A DNA stretch of 64,000 bases from Pontiella desulfatans (GTDB lineage Bacteria > Verrucomicrobiota > Kiritimatiellia > Kiritimatiellales > Pontiellaceae), in contig NZ_CAAHFG010000004.1 in NCBI RefSeq assembly GCF_900890425.1, positions 62,001 through 126,000 on the forward strand, written 5' to 3'. The position numbers were made by a program, and so were the translations under genes. Shown here one piece after another: positions 1 to 8,093 of the stretch (position 1 is the first letter of the stretch; every line of letters begins with the position of its first letter). The notes beneath the pieces are model-generated. The model worked only from the letters and a program-made list of their open reading frames with translations. It did no database searches and was not told the origin of the DNA.

Positions 1-61
1 CAACGCCAAGCAACAGCGCGGCGCCCAACCCCGCACATCCTATTCTTCTTCCTAAAAACAT
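1..61 (-). CDS. Secreted protein, 5' end only (runs off the left edge)
   Basis: The reverse strand opens with an ATG at 61 followed by about 20 codons reading MFLGRRIGCAGLGAALLLGV. This is a typical signal-peptide start: two arginines, then a hydrophobic run. The reading frame is open to the window edge. No clear Shine-Dalgarno is visible upstream. It lies downstream of, and in the same direction as, the BNR_4/LacI pair, so it may belong to the same polysaccharide locus. Function cannot be inferred from so short a piece. Confidence 0.5.
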   Translation of the reverse strand, partial: MFLGRRIGCAGLGAALLLGV

Positions 62-108
62 GCGGATAAAAATACAGCGGCCGGACTCCCCAGCCAATCC
101 ATGAGGAT

Positions 109-132
109 TTCACATTGTTGAAACAAAATGTG
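109..132 (-). promoter_or_regulatory. Candidate operator upstream of the partial secreted gene
   Basis: An inverted repeat CACATT-N10-AATGTG spans 111-132. Its left part, TTCACATTGTTGA (109-121), occurs again at 4115-4127, about 60 bases upstream of the BNR_4 gene and in the same orientation. The spacing to the partial gene start is similar. The shared site next to a LacI regulator suggests a common operator or promoter element. This is inference. Confidence 0.35.
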
Positions 133-190
133 TAAGGCATTTCGCAAGTCGACGCCCCGCAGGACGATACGCCACCGTCCCGGCACGCAT

Positions 191-214
191 TATCACACCT
201 TATGAGGTGTGATA
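191..214. repeat. Perfect inverted repeat, 10-bp arms, 4-bp spacer
   Basis: TATCACACCT and AGGTGTGATA flank TATG. The run of A on the + side lies on the wrong side for an intrinsic terminator of the minus-strand gene that ends at 334. An operator or a simple cruciform is more likely than a terminator. No other copy was noticed in the window. Confidence 0.5.
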
Positions 215-333
215 AAAAAACACCCGAGGGAACGGCAGCTCTGTGGCTCCGTGTCCTCTGGCATAGCGGGTGGTTAAGCCCGCAGGCATCCAGCCTGCCC
301 CGCCGCCATGCAGGGCTGTTCCCTACAAACCAC

Positions 334-3300
334 TTAGGGTTCGACGAGGCGGAAGAAAGCGTTGGAGTTGGTGGTGGGTATGGCCATGGGCGATGCGGTG
401 ACGCCGGGAAGATCGAACCAGTCGCCGCTTGCGAGGCCATTGGTGAGCATCTGCACCTTAAGTCCATCGCCCTCCCAGATGAGTTCAAGATTTTCGTCGA
501 ACGCATCCAGGGAAAGTTCCGGAAGCCGGGTGCCGACGGTAATGGTTCCGCTGCCCTCGAACAGTGTGCTGCTCATCGCGTTGAGTTCTTCAACGGTATA
601 GACGCCCTTGGAAAGATCCATCGATCCCAACTGCATCCCGGCCACCACCCAATGGTGGTTCCCCAGTTCGATGCTTGTGATGGAGGAATTGGCAACGGTG
701 AGCGAAGCGCCGAGCCAGGACTGGTTCCAGTCGCCGTCGATCCGCAGCCCGCCGTAGGTCTCCACCAGGATATCCGCCGCACCGACGGCTCCGGCGGAGG
801 TGAAATGAAGCTTCCCCCTGCGACTGATCCAAGTGCCGGAGAATGTGTTGCCGGGATTGTCAATGATCCACTCGTGGGTGGAGGCAGACGAGGACGCGGA
901 GCCCGTGAGCGTGGCATCGCCCTCGACCAATGCGAGCAGCCTGATGCTGCGGGGCCCGCTCTCTCCCCAGTAGCCGGAAACGAAGGAATTCGCCACAACG
1001 GTAATGCAACCGTCGAGCGTGTTCGTTTCGTTGTTTCCGGTCCCGGCGTAGATCGTACCGCCCGCGAGAATCAAATCGGGCACGGTGATGATTTCGTTCC
1101 CGATGTTCCGCAACTGGAACTGCGAAGTCACGTCGCCGGACGGCAGGATGTAGAGGGCATCGCCTGGGAAGGTGGCGGTGGTCGATGGCGTACGCAGACG
1201 CATGTTCGCCGTGTAGATTTCCCCGGAAACAGGTACTCCGTCCGGATCCCACACTGCGGGATCGTCCCACGGGAGCAGGTCGGTGTCCTGCACGATGGCG
1301 CCCGCGATGGAAAGCCCGACGGAGATGTTGCCGCTGCCGGAAAAGACGGCATCGCCCAGGGCATTGAGTTGGTCGGCGGTGTATTCGCCTTCGCCCAGAG
1401 CGGTGTCGCCAATCGATAGGACGGCCACCTTCCAGTGGTTGGTGCCGATTTCCACCCGTGCGGACGGAGAGTTCGATACGGTCAGGGTTGCCGAAGAAAA
1501 GGATTGGTCCCAATTGCCGTGGATGGCGAGTTTCCCGTGATCGCCGACCACGATGGAACCCTTGCCCACCGCTTCGGCGCCTGCAAATTCGATGGTTCCG
1601 CTCTCGCTGATCCAAACACCGCCAAAATCGTTGGCGGGATTTTCGATGTAGAGCGTGTGGGTGGAGGCCTCCACGGACGCGAGGCTGATCAAATCGGAAC
1701 CGCCGCTTATTTTCGATCGGATGCGCAGGCTCCTCGCGTCGCCGGTCGTATTATTCCAGTAGCCTCTCAAGTAGGATGCGGAGCGGACGGTGATGGCACC
1801 GTCGAGCGTACTTACGACCTCGCCGCCGGTTCCTGCATAGACCGTGCCGCCCTCAAGGATGAGGTCAGGGACGGTGACCACCGGATCGCCCGTATTCCGC
1901 AGCTGCAGCTGCCCTCCGGGGAGAATGGTTAGTGAATCGCCCAGGAATTCGGCCGTGGTGGTCGGCGTGCGCAGGCGCATGGTGGTTTCGTATTGGTTGC
2001 CGACGACGGGCACGCCATCGGGATCCCACGTTTCCGCCGTGCTCCATGTGCCGAGATCGACGTCTTGGACGACGAGATTGTGGACGGTCAGTGTGAAGCT
2101 TTCGTATGCGGTCAGGGCGCCGTCGCTTGCGCTGACCAGCACGCCGACGCTCCCCGAGGCGCCGGCAACCGGAACAAGCATGAGCGTTCGGCTGGTTCCG
2201 CTGCCCGAGATGGAGATGTCCGAATCCCGCAGGAGGCCTTGGTTGGACGAGGTGGCGGAAAGCAACAGGTCGTCCGGCGGCGTAAAGTCGTCGTGGACGG
2301 TGAGGGGAATGGAGATCGCTCCCTCCCCGGCGAATAGGCTTTGGTTCGGGATGGGTTCGATGACCGGAGGAAGGTCGATTGCCGTGGTATAATTCCAGAC
2401 CGCGCCCGTCGCCACGCCGCCATCGCCGGCCACCTCGTCGATGCGCCAATAATACGTTGCAGGCTCCGAGCCGCCAGTTGGCGAAAACGAAGTTCCGGCC
2501 TGCTCGCCGTGGTATGCCATGGCCGCTTCATTCGTGCCCCAATACACCCGGTGCGCAACCGCGCCGATACCGGCCGTCCATTCCAGCGAATGATCGAACG
2601 CGACATCGTCCGCCCCATCGGTGGGTTCGGGCAGGATGGCGCGGGATGTGACATGCAGGTCGTGAATATACAGCGCGGAGGGCAGGCCGTCGAACGGCAC
2701 CCCGTCGCCATAGTCCAACACGACCGAAGGGTTTTCCTGCCCGTAGACCGAAAGTATCCGATCCCGATCCCACCGGGTGAAATCGACACAGGCCTCGCCG
2801 CCGGTGCTCGGATCAATGATTTCATGGATCAGCGACCAGCTCCAGGCCGACATCGAGGCATTGGGCACACCCTTGTGGATGCTCAGCATGCCACCGCCGG
2901 TGTTGAAGAGAAACAGGTTGCCGTCGTCGTCGCCCAGCAGTTTCGGCCGTCCGCCCGAAAAGGAGAGGACTTCGCTGCTCCATACGCCGTCCACCGTCCG
3001 CCAGTAATGGTGGTAATACATGGTAGTGGTTCCATCCGCATAGTGCGGCAGCATGGCATGGACACGCCCGTCGGCATAGGCAAAGTGCGTGTTCTGGTTT
3101 TTCAGCCCCGAGTTGCGCGGAATGGAACCGATGTGCAGTCCCGGCGAATCGATGGAGATGACGGACGACGATCCGGTTTCCCCGATCAGCGTGCCGTCTG
3201 AATTGCGCCAGGTCCGGCCGTTGTCATCGCTGTAGGTATAGCAGAGATCATGGTTGTTGGTTATCGAGGTGCCGTTGAACTTATCGCGCCACACCCAGGA

Positions 3301-4056
3301 GCAATGCAGACGGTCGCCGGCATAGGCAATGCAGTTGAGATAGGGGCAGCGGTATGCGCTGGTCTCACCGCCCTCGGTATAGATGCCCTCGTCGCGCGCA
3401 ACGAAGCGCCCGAGGCCGGGAGTCCAGTCGTGCGCCGCTCCGTCATATTCCTGGATCATGCCGTCGCCGTTGGCGGAGGTGACATAGCGGTAGTAGAGCA
3501 TCAGGTTGCCGTTGGGCGCGGAGAAGAAGCGCGGATAGGTCACACGGTCGATCTTTCCGGCGGAACCCAGCGTGTCGGTCACCGAACCGAAAAGCGATGC
3601 ATCCCACGCGAAGGTTTCCGGGTTGGAGGCCAGCCCCTGAACCGAGGCGCGGTAGTGCAGGTCCGATCCGTGGTGGTCGAACACCAGATGAATGGTCCCG
3701 TCCTTTTCGCAGATGCCGACGACGACCGCATTGTGCGTGTCGTGGACTTCGATCGAATAGTCCGTGAAGCGGATGGTTTCCCAGCCGCTACCGGGCAGCT
3801 TCCGCCGCGCCAGACAGACATGGCGGTTTTGGTCGTAGAAGGTTGCATATTGCCAACCGTTGAAGGTTGCCATTGGAAGCTGCTGATGGGTACGGCCGTT
3901 TATCGTGGTGCCGAACTTGGTGAGGGCGCCCGTGGCGAAATTGAGGGCATTGCTTTCCACCACCGACTCGACCAGTGGAACGATATCTACGGCTAACACC
4001 GATGAAACCAAAACCATAAGGGCAATACCCGCCCCCAAACCTTGCGCTATTTTCAT
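334..4056 (-). CDS. BNR_4 beta-propeller protein with autotransporter-type repeats, secreted
   Basis: About 1240 aa. The chosen start (second of two adjacent ATGs, 4059 and 4056) follows a GAGGTG ribosome site and gives a clean signal peptide (MKIAQGLGAGIALMVLVSSV). Residues about 30-460 resemble the BNR_4 propeller family: FNGWQYATFYDQNRHVCLAR, then HDTHNAVVVGICEKDGTIHL, then FDHHGSDLHYR. This family is found among secreted polysaccharide-active proteins, including fold relatives of ulvan lyases. An Fn3-like domain follows (about 470-550), then a cadherin-like segment. Two homologous beta-strand repeats of about 300 aa follow, each starting VQD-D and TWDPDGVPV or VWDPDGVPV. The short C-terminal domain ends NSNAFFRLVEP. 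It lies directly downstream of the LacI gene. Exact substrate unknown; catalytic residues were not identified. Confidence 0.8.
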   Translation of the reverse strand: MKIAQGLGAGIALMVLVSSVLAVDIVPLVESVVESNALNFATGALTKFGTTINGRTHQQLPMATFNGWQYATFYDQNRHVCLARRKLPGSGWETIRFTDYSIEVHDTHNAVVVGICEKDGTIHLVFDHHGSDLHYRASVQGLASNPETFAWDASLFGSVTDTLGSAGKIDRVTYPRFFSAPNGNLMLYYRYVTSANGDGMIQEYDGAAHDWTPGLGRFVARDEGIYTEGGETSAYRCPYLNCIAYAGDRLHCSWVWRDKFNGTSITNNHDLCYTYSDDNGRTWRNSDGTLIGETGSSSVISIDSPGLHIGSIPRNSGLKNQNTHFAYADGRVHAMLPHYADGTTTMYYHHYWRTVDGVWSSEVLSFSGGRPKLLGDDDGNLFLFNTGGGMLSIHKGVPNASMSAWSWSLIHEIIDPSTGGEACVDFTRWDRDRILSVYGQENPSVVLDYGDGVPFDGLPSALYIHDLHVTSRAILPEPTDGADDVAFDHSLEWTAGIGAVAHRVYWGTNEAAMAYHGEQAGTSFSPTGGSEPATYYWRIDEVAGDGGVATGAVWNYTTAIDLPPVIEPIPNQSLFAGEGAISIPLTVHDDFTPPDDLLLSATSSNQGLLRDSDISISGSGTSRTLMLVPVAGASGSVGVLVSASDGALTAYESFTLTVHNLVVQDVDLGTWSTAETWDPDGVPVVGNQYETTMRLRTPTTTAEFLGDSLTILPGGQLQLRNTGDPVVTVPDLILEGGTVYAGTGGEVVSTLDGAITVRSASYLRGYWNNTTGDARSLRIRSKISGGSDLISLASVEASTHTLYIENPANDFGGVWISESGTIEFAGAEAVGKGSIVVGDHGKLAIHGNWDQSFSSATLTVSNSPSARVEIGTNHWKVAVLSIGDTALGEGEYTADQLNALGDAVFSGSGNISVGLSIAGAIVQDTDLLPWDDPAVWDPDGVPVSGEIYTANMRLRTPSTTATFPGDALYILPSGDVTSQFQLRNIGNEIITVPDLILAGGTIYAGTGNNETNTLDGCITVVANSFVSGYWGESGPRSIRLLALVEGDATLTGSASSSASTHEWIIDNPGNTFSGTWISRRGKLHFTSAGAVGAADILVETYGGLRIDGDWNQSWLGASLTVANSSITSIELGNHHWVVAGMQLGSMDLSKGVYTVEELNAMSSTLFEGSGTITVGTRLPELSLDAFDENLELIWEGDGLKVQMLTNGLASGDWFDLPGVTASPMAIPTTNSNAFFRLVEP

Positions 4057-4114
4057 CATCCACCTCAAATCGCCATGGAACCGCAAAACGGGATTCCGGG
4101 CAACGCCCCATGGA

Positions 4115-4127
4115 TTCACATTGTTGA
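4115..4127 (-). promoter_or_regulatory. Second copy of the 13-base candidate operator
   Basis: TTCACATTGTTGA, identical to 109-121, sits between the LacI gene and the BNR_4 gene, about 60 bases upstream of the BNR_4 start. A short CCCC-GCA-GGGG hairpin (4129-4139) lies just 3' of the LacI stop, next to it. Confidence 0.35.
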
Positions 4128-4140
4128 CCCCCGCAGGGGC

Positions 4141-5163
4141 TCATACCCGGTAGCGCGCCGTCGATCCTGCATTCCAGTTTCCGCTCACGGTGATGTGGTG
4201 CGGCGAGCCCACCAACCCGAACTGGTTGTGGTGGATGCGCTCGAACAGCATTTCCAACGCGAGCTTGCCGCAGGCGCGGGCGTTTTCGACGATCCCACTG
4301 TATTCGCCATCCATAACGGCGGTGCCCACGGTCACCAGACTAATGTCGCCAGGCACCTTCAGCCCCATCCGGTCAAGCCATTCGAGCACCCGTTGGGGGC
4401 GGACGCAAATAATGGCGTCGGGTTGCGCTTGCTCGAACCACTTCGCAAAACTATCGAAGGAAGGCTCCGGATCGAGCCACGGCTCAAGCCTGTTTTTTTC
4501 GGGGGCGGCATACCGCCGCATAAGGTAGGCCGAAAGCCAACGGTTATCGTTCAGATACGGATACGGCGTCTCCATCGCGAACCCTACCTTTTCGAACCCA
4601 TTTTCCCTCAGGATTCCGAGCGTGCTCTCCATGTTGCCGTAATAGTCGCCCCGGACCGAATCAATATTGAGGGATACTTCGTAGATGCCATAGCTGACCA
4701 AGGCCACATCGTGCCATTCATGGACCAACTTTTCACGATGTGCCCCTGCGGGCACGAGAATGGTACCGCGGATGCCCCGCGAGTAAAGGATGTCGTTCAA
4801 CCGCTCCGCACTCATGCCCTTCTCACCGACCCAAAACATGTCGATCCGGATCCCGAGGTTTTGCGCCGCGTCCTCGCAGCCTTCGATAAACTTGCTGGTG
4901 TTGTATCGGCTCTTCCACTCGTCCGCCGTCTCCCCCGCCACGATCAGAGCAATGACCGGCAGGTCGTCCGGATTCCGACCGTTGCGACGCGCGCTCATCA
5001 GGGCGGATACATAGGGGTTTTTCCGGTAGCCCATCGCCTCGGCCGTCGTCTGGATTTTCCTGCGGGTTTCTTCGGCAATCTTCGGCGATTCACTCAATGC
5101 AAGCGACACCGTTGACGAATGAATCCCCAACTCCTTCGCAATATCCTGCATCGTGACCTTCAT
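4141..5163 (-). CDS. LacI-family transcriptional regulator
   Basis: 340 aa. The N-terminus is a canonical LacI helix-turn-helix and hinge (MQDIAKELGIHSSTVSLAL, then TAEAMGYRKNPYVSALMS). A periplasmic-binding-protein-like sensor domain follows (residues about 65-330), with the family's IRGTILVPAG and PDAIICVRPQRVLEWL segments. An AGGGG ribosome site precedes ATG at 5163. LacI proteins bind palindromic operators and respond to sugars or sugar phosphates. Here the adjacent BNR_4 gene is the likely target, and the repeated 13-mer is a candidate operator. Confidence 0.92.
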   Translation of the reverse strand: MKVTMQDIAKELGIHSSTVSLALSESPKIAEETRRKIQTTAEAMGYRKNPYVSALMSARRNGRNPDDLPVIALIVAGETADEWKSRYNTSKFIEGCEDAAQNLGIRIDMFWVGEKGMSAERLNDILYSRGIRGTILVPAGAHREKLVHEWHDVALVSYGIYEVSLNIDSVRGDYYGNMESTLGILRENGFEKVGFAMETPYPYLNDNRWLSAYLMRRYAAPEKNRLEPWLDPEPSFDSFAKWFEQAQPDAIICVRPQRVLEWLDRMGLKVPGDISLVTVGTAVMDGEYSGIVENARACGKLALEMLFERIHHNQFGLVGSPHHITVSGNWNAGSTARYRV

Positions 5164-5622
5164 TGAAACCCCTTATGGAAATCTATTCACTCTACATATT
5201 TATCGGAAGACCGCTAGATCCATATTCACACATATTCCACGTCGCCCCTCTTGCAGCAAAGCCGAACCCTGCACCTAGTCGGCCCGGCTGGTCGGTTATG
5301 CGAACTCCGGCCCTTCCGAAACCCCAGTTTCCCGAACAGGATTTCGAACCTCTCCATCCGGTTTTTCTCGTTCCAGTTTCGGCTATGGAGGGGTTCGGAA
5401 TCCTCCACTTCGATAAGTTTACGAATTGATTGAGTTTCCGAGGGCTACGGAAACATCTCCGATGCCGTATCATGTTGTCGGCGAGGTTGATTTGATTTAT
5501 GGGATGCAAGGGTAGATGCAGAGTATTGCATCGGATCGCATGACCGGGGGTTTAGAAACGATACGCTGCAGATAAAGGCTTAACGGGATTGCGCAGGCTT
5601 GCAATTCGCCCCCTCCGACTGA
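5164..5622. other. Intergenic stretch without a recognisable gene
   Basis: It holds the LacI promoter region and a block rich in imperfect inverted repeats around 5281-5410, including GGAGG...CCTCC in 5387-5406. Short open frames exist but show no domain or ribosome site. No tRNA-Asp 5' half and no tmRNA core could be found here. Confidence 0.5.
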
Positions 5623-5667
5623 CTGTCATGCTGGAGGTTGCGAGTTCGAGTCCCGTCATCCTCGCCA
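5623..5667 (+). pseudogene. tRNA-Asp(GTC) 3' half, remnant
   Basis: The segment reads as a canonical tRNA from position 32 to CCA. The anticodon loop is CTGTCAT with U33, anticodon GTC and A37. Then come stem strand GCTGG, variable loop AGGTT, T loop TTCGAGT, acceptor 3' strand CATCCTC, discriminator G and CCA. The T stem has one A-C mismatch. The bases 5' of the loop (ACTGA) do not pair with GCTGG, and no GAGGATG acceptor strand or D arm lies upstream. It is therefore a 3' half only, as expected at an integration scar. Confidence 0.7.
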
Positions 5668-5680
5668 TACTTTAAAGGCC
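5651..5680 (+). repeat. Left attachment-type direct repeat (attL candidate)
   Basis: A 30-base sequence beginning TCCCGTCATCCTCGCCA and ending TTTAAAGGCC is repeated perfectly at 40565-40594. It covers the tRNA T stem 3' strand, acceptor strand and CCA, plus 13 bases downstream. An integrase gene starts 190 bases inside, the standard arrangement for tyrosine-recombinase islands. Confidence 0.75.
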
Positions 5681-5704
5681 CGATCTTCGGATCGGGCCTT
5701 TTTT
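5677..5704 (+). terminator. Intrinsic terminator after the tRNA-Asp remnant
   Basis: A 9-bp GC-rich stem with a TTCG tetraloop (GGCCCGATC / GATCGGGCC) is followed by six T. It starts inside the attachment repeat. Confidence 0.85.
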
Positions 5705-5870
5705 ATTGCCTTTTTCGATAATTCCCAATGTTTACAGGGCCTAGATCGACCCCAACCGTTGTTTTACCGCGTTCGCTGCCGTGGTGTGCTGTGTGGCTTT
5801 GTGCTTGTCTTTCGACCACCAAAGAAGCTATATCACCACCAACCACCACCAGAAAGGCAAGGGTCTAGCC

Positions 5871-6992
5871 ATGCCGAAACAAGCGGTTCTGCGAAAAATC
5901 GAACGCGACGACGGGCGCGCATCCAAGTTCGGAATCTCAATTCCGCAAAAGGGAAGCCGACCAAAGCGGTTGTTTTTCAAAACCGTGAGGGAGCGGGATA
6001 TCCAGTTCAATAGGCTGAAGCGCGTGGCGCGCCATGAGGGGCACGATGTGCTGTCGGAGGTGTCGGCTTCAGATTTGGCCCTGCTAAAGGATTTGCGGGA
6101 AATCCTGGGCGAGCACGATCCGCGCGAAGCGGCGCGCTTCTTCATGGAGCAGAAGCACCCGAATTCAAAGACGACCATTGGCGAGGCCCTGCGGTTGTTC
6201 CAAGCGGATCAGGAACTGCAGAACCTGACGGAAACGCATCTGCACCAGCAAAACCATAAACTTGATATTCTGGCACTGGGCGTGGGCAAAGAGCGCCGAT
6301 TGGTGGAAATCGCCCCGAAAGACATTACGGCCCTCCTCCGGGGGCTGGGGTTCGAACCGGTTACCCAGCGCGGCTATCAGGCCAACTGGATGGTCTTCTT
6401 TTCTTGGTGCGTGGCAAACCGGCTTTGCCCGGTGTCGCCGATGGCCGGCATGAAGAAAATCAAGGTGGTGCGTGGCGAGGTTGATTTTATGCAGGTGGCC
6501 GATGTGAAGGCGTTCTTCGGCAAGGCGGTCGAAATCCACAAGGAACTTGCCCCAGCGCTAGCGCTGGCGTTTTTTGCGGGGATGCGGTCAGCCTCGATCG
6601 AGCGAATGGTGCGCGACGATATCGATTTCGAACACCGCCGGATCCGCTTCCAGGCGCAACGACAAAAAACAAACAAGCGGTTCATGGTGCAGGGTTATCC
6701 GGACAACCTATGGGACTGGCTCGAACCGTGGCGAACGGAAAAGGAGCTGCCGCATTGGCCGGGCTCGACCTTCACCAAATACCGCAACCAAATCTATTCG
6801 GCGGCCAAGGTGCGGTTCCCAAACAATGCAGGGCGGCACAGCTTCTGTACCCACCACGTCGCCCTGTACGGGTCGGCCGACCGTACGGCCACCCTGCTAA
6901 CGCACCGCGGCAGCGTGTCCACGCTTTACGACCACTACTGTGGATGCACCACCAAAGACGAGGCGGAGCGCTATTTCCAGATCATGCCGTAA
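5871..6992 (+). CDS. Tyrosine recombinase/integrase
   Basis: 373 aa from ATG 5871 (MPKQAVLRKIERDDG). An upstream in-frame extension has no ribosome site and looks non-coding. A SAM-like core-binding domain occupies about 100-215. The catalytic domain shows the first Arg in FFAGMRSASIERM, a second-Arg box in AGRHSFCTHH and the tyrosine nucleophile in LLTHRGSVSTLYDHYCG. The normal H-x-x-R box is written G-R-H-S, a variant arrangement. It would catalyse integration and excision between the 30-bp repeats. The gene is transcribed away from the left repeat. Confidence 0.88.
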   Translation: MPKQAVLRKIERDDGRASKFGISIPQKGSRPKRLFFKTVRERDIQFNRLKRVARHEGHDVLSEVSASDLALLKDLREILGEHDPREAARFFMEQKHPNSKTTIGEALRLFQADQELQNLTETHLHQQNHKLDILALGVGKERRLVEIAPKDITALLRGLGFEPVTQRGYQANWMVFFSWCVANRLCPVSPMAGMKKIKVVRGEVDFMQVADVKAFFGKAVEIHKELAPALALAFFAGMRSASIERMVRDDIDFEHRRIRFQAQRQKTNKRFMVQGYPDNLWDWLEPWRTEKELPHWPGSTFTKYRNQIYSAAKVRFPNNAGRHSFCTHHVALYGSADRTATLLTHRGSVSTLYDHYCGCTTKDEAERYFQIMP

Positions 6993-7188
6993 TCAAAAAC
7001 CACCCTCTAGGCATTAAAGATGCGAAATACGAGGAAGTGAAGCTTCCTCTTCCGAATTGGGCCTATGAACTGATCAAAAACAGAACAGCAACAACTGGAA
7101 AGAAATCCAAAAGGAGCTACTGGCCGTTCAAGCATCTATCCAGCCATCCCAACAAATAGAAGGATGAGAAAAACCAAACCGCCCCAAG

Positions 7189-7887
7189 CTATTGCACATG
7201 GGCATAGATCATCAGCTCCTTTGCCTTGGCTTGGCCGGGAGGAGGTTCGGGAATAATGCGCACGAAGGAACGGATGCCTCGATCTGGAATTTTTCGGGTA
7301 ATGGCCACTTCGTATTCGTAGCCTTCACGAATCGTTTTCAACTCCGCGGCAAGGTGCCCGTGCGACGACCGCACGGCCTGTAGCTTGATGGGTAGCTTAT
7401 TATCGTTCACCAACCGAACGGACTTGGACTCGGCATCGTCACCCTGATGCCACGTCACCATTCGTGGCAAGATCCGGTATGCCTGCGGGATATTGACCTC
7501 AACCATCAGTTGGGCTCTGCGTCCATCACTCGTACGCACAGTGGTGGTTTTCTTTTGTTTCCCCGTCCGGTTCCGCAAATCCATCTTGATTTCCAGCAGC
7601 CCCTTTTCGCCGGGGACATAGGTCTCCTTGGCCATTCTGGAAGAGAGGCATCCGCAACCGGCCTTGACCTCCTGCAACGCAATGGTTTCTTCCCCGGCAT
7701 TCTCAAACCGGAAAACGGCAGTAGCCGAAACCTGGCTTGGATGCACCTCCAGCGAGACCTTCTTCTGCTCCCATTCAAGTGACGCTTCGGCACTCAAAGA
7801 GAGCAGGAACATTGACACAAGGCAGACCCAACCATTTCGGCTCATAGAGCCGACGCTACACCCAAATATTCGTTGCTTTACATTCAT
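7189..7887 (-). CDS. DUF1573 secreted protein
   Basis: About 232 aa from ATG 7887, which follows GGATAGG. ATG 7845 would give a tighter signal peptide (MSRNGWVCLVSMFLLSLSAEA). The mature N-terminal half matches the DUF1573 pattern: beta-sandwich strands, FRFENAGEETIALQEVKAGC, then GCL, with the family's paired cysteines. The second half is another beta-rich region without a named domain. DUF1573 proteins are exported, and their biochemical role is unknown. It lies downstream of the giant gene, on the same strand, after a hairpin-rich spacer. Confidence 0.75.
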   Translation of the reverse strand: MNVKQRIFGCSVGSMSRNGWVCLVSMFLLSLSAEASLEWEQKKVSLEVHPSQVSATAVFRFENAGEETIALQEVKAGCGCLSSRMAKETYVPGEKGLLEIKMDLRNRTGKQKKTTTVRTSDGRRAQLMVEVNIPQAYRILPRMVTWHQGDDAESKSVRLVNDNKLPIKLQAVRSSHGHLAAELKTIREGYEYEVAITRKIPDRGIRSFVRIIPEPPPGQAKAKELMIYAHVQ

Positions 7888-7921
7888 TCGTTGCCTATCC
7901 CACAACATGTGGAATGAAAGC

Positions 7922-8035
7922 GGAGACACCGTCTCCGCACTCCATGGCGGCTACGCCGCAATCTTATACGGGCAGGCTGGGAAGCCTGCCCCACATTCAC
8001 TTTCGTGTGTTTCGTGTATTTCGTGGTTCTCAACC
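7922..8035. repeat. Hairpin pair and TTCGTG-type short repeats
   Basis: GGAGAC-acc-GTCTCC (7922-7936) and a 9-bp stem GGGCAGGCT / AGCCTGCCC (7970-7991) precede a tract with three TTTCGTG-type repeats (8000-8027). A similar GGCAGG/CCTGCC flavour occurs at 281-302. These look like dispersed intergenic repeats. They may also end transcription from the giant gene, though no T tract supports that. Confidence 0.4.
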
Positions 8036-8093
8036 ATCTGATTTGAAAGCGGTGTCGCCCCTTGGTTGCCACCGCACTCCAAAACTTATTTTT

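Noticed and set aside
202-1419. Long open frames on the plus strand opposite the BNR_4 gene
   Set aside because: They mirror a well-supported minus-strand gene with signal peptide and domains; their composition is typical of antisense shadows in GC-rich codon use.
5192-5509. 105-codon reverse frame between LacI and the integrase
   Set aside because: No ribosome site, no domain, low-complexity Arg/Gly composition, and it lies in an inverted-repeat-rich spacer.
5164-5622. Group I intron splitting a tRNA-Asp gene
   Set aside because: No 5' tRNA half could be found upstream and no intron core was recognised.
5310-5667. Possible tmRNA ending in the CCA at 5667
   Set aside because: No conserved 5' tRNA-like start, no tag frame ending in Ala-Ala and no matching acceptor strand; the anticodon loop fits tRNA-Asp.
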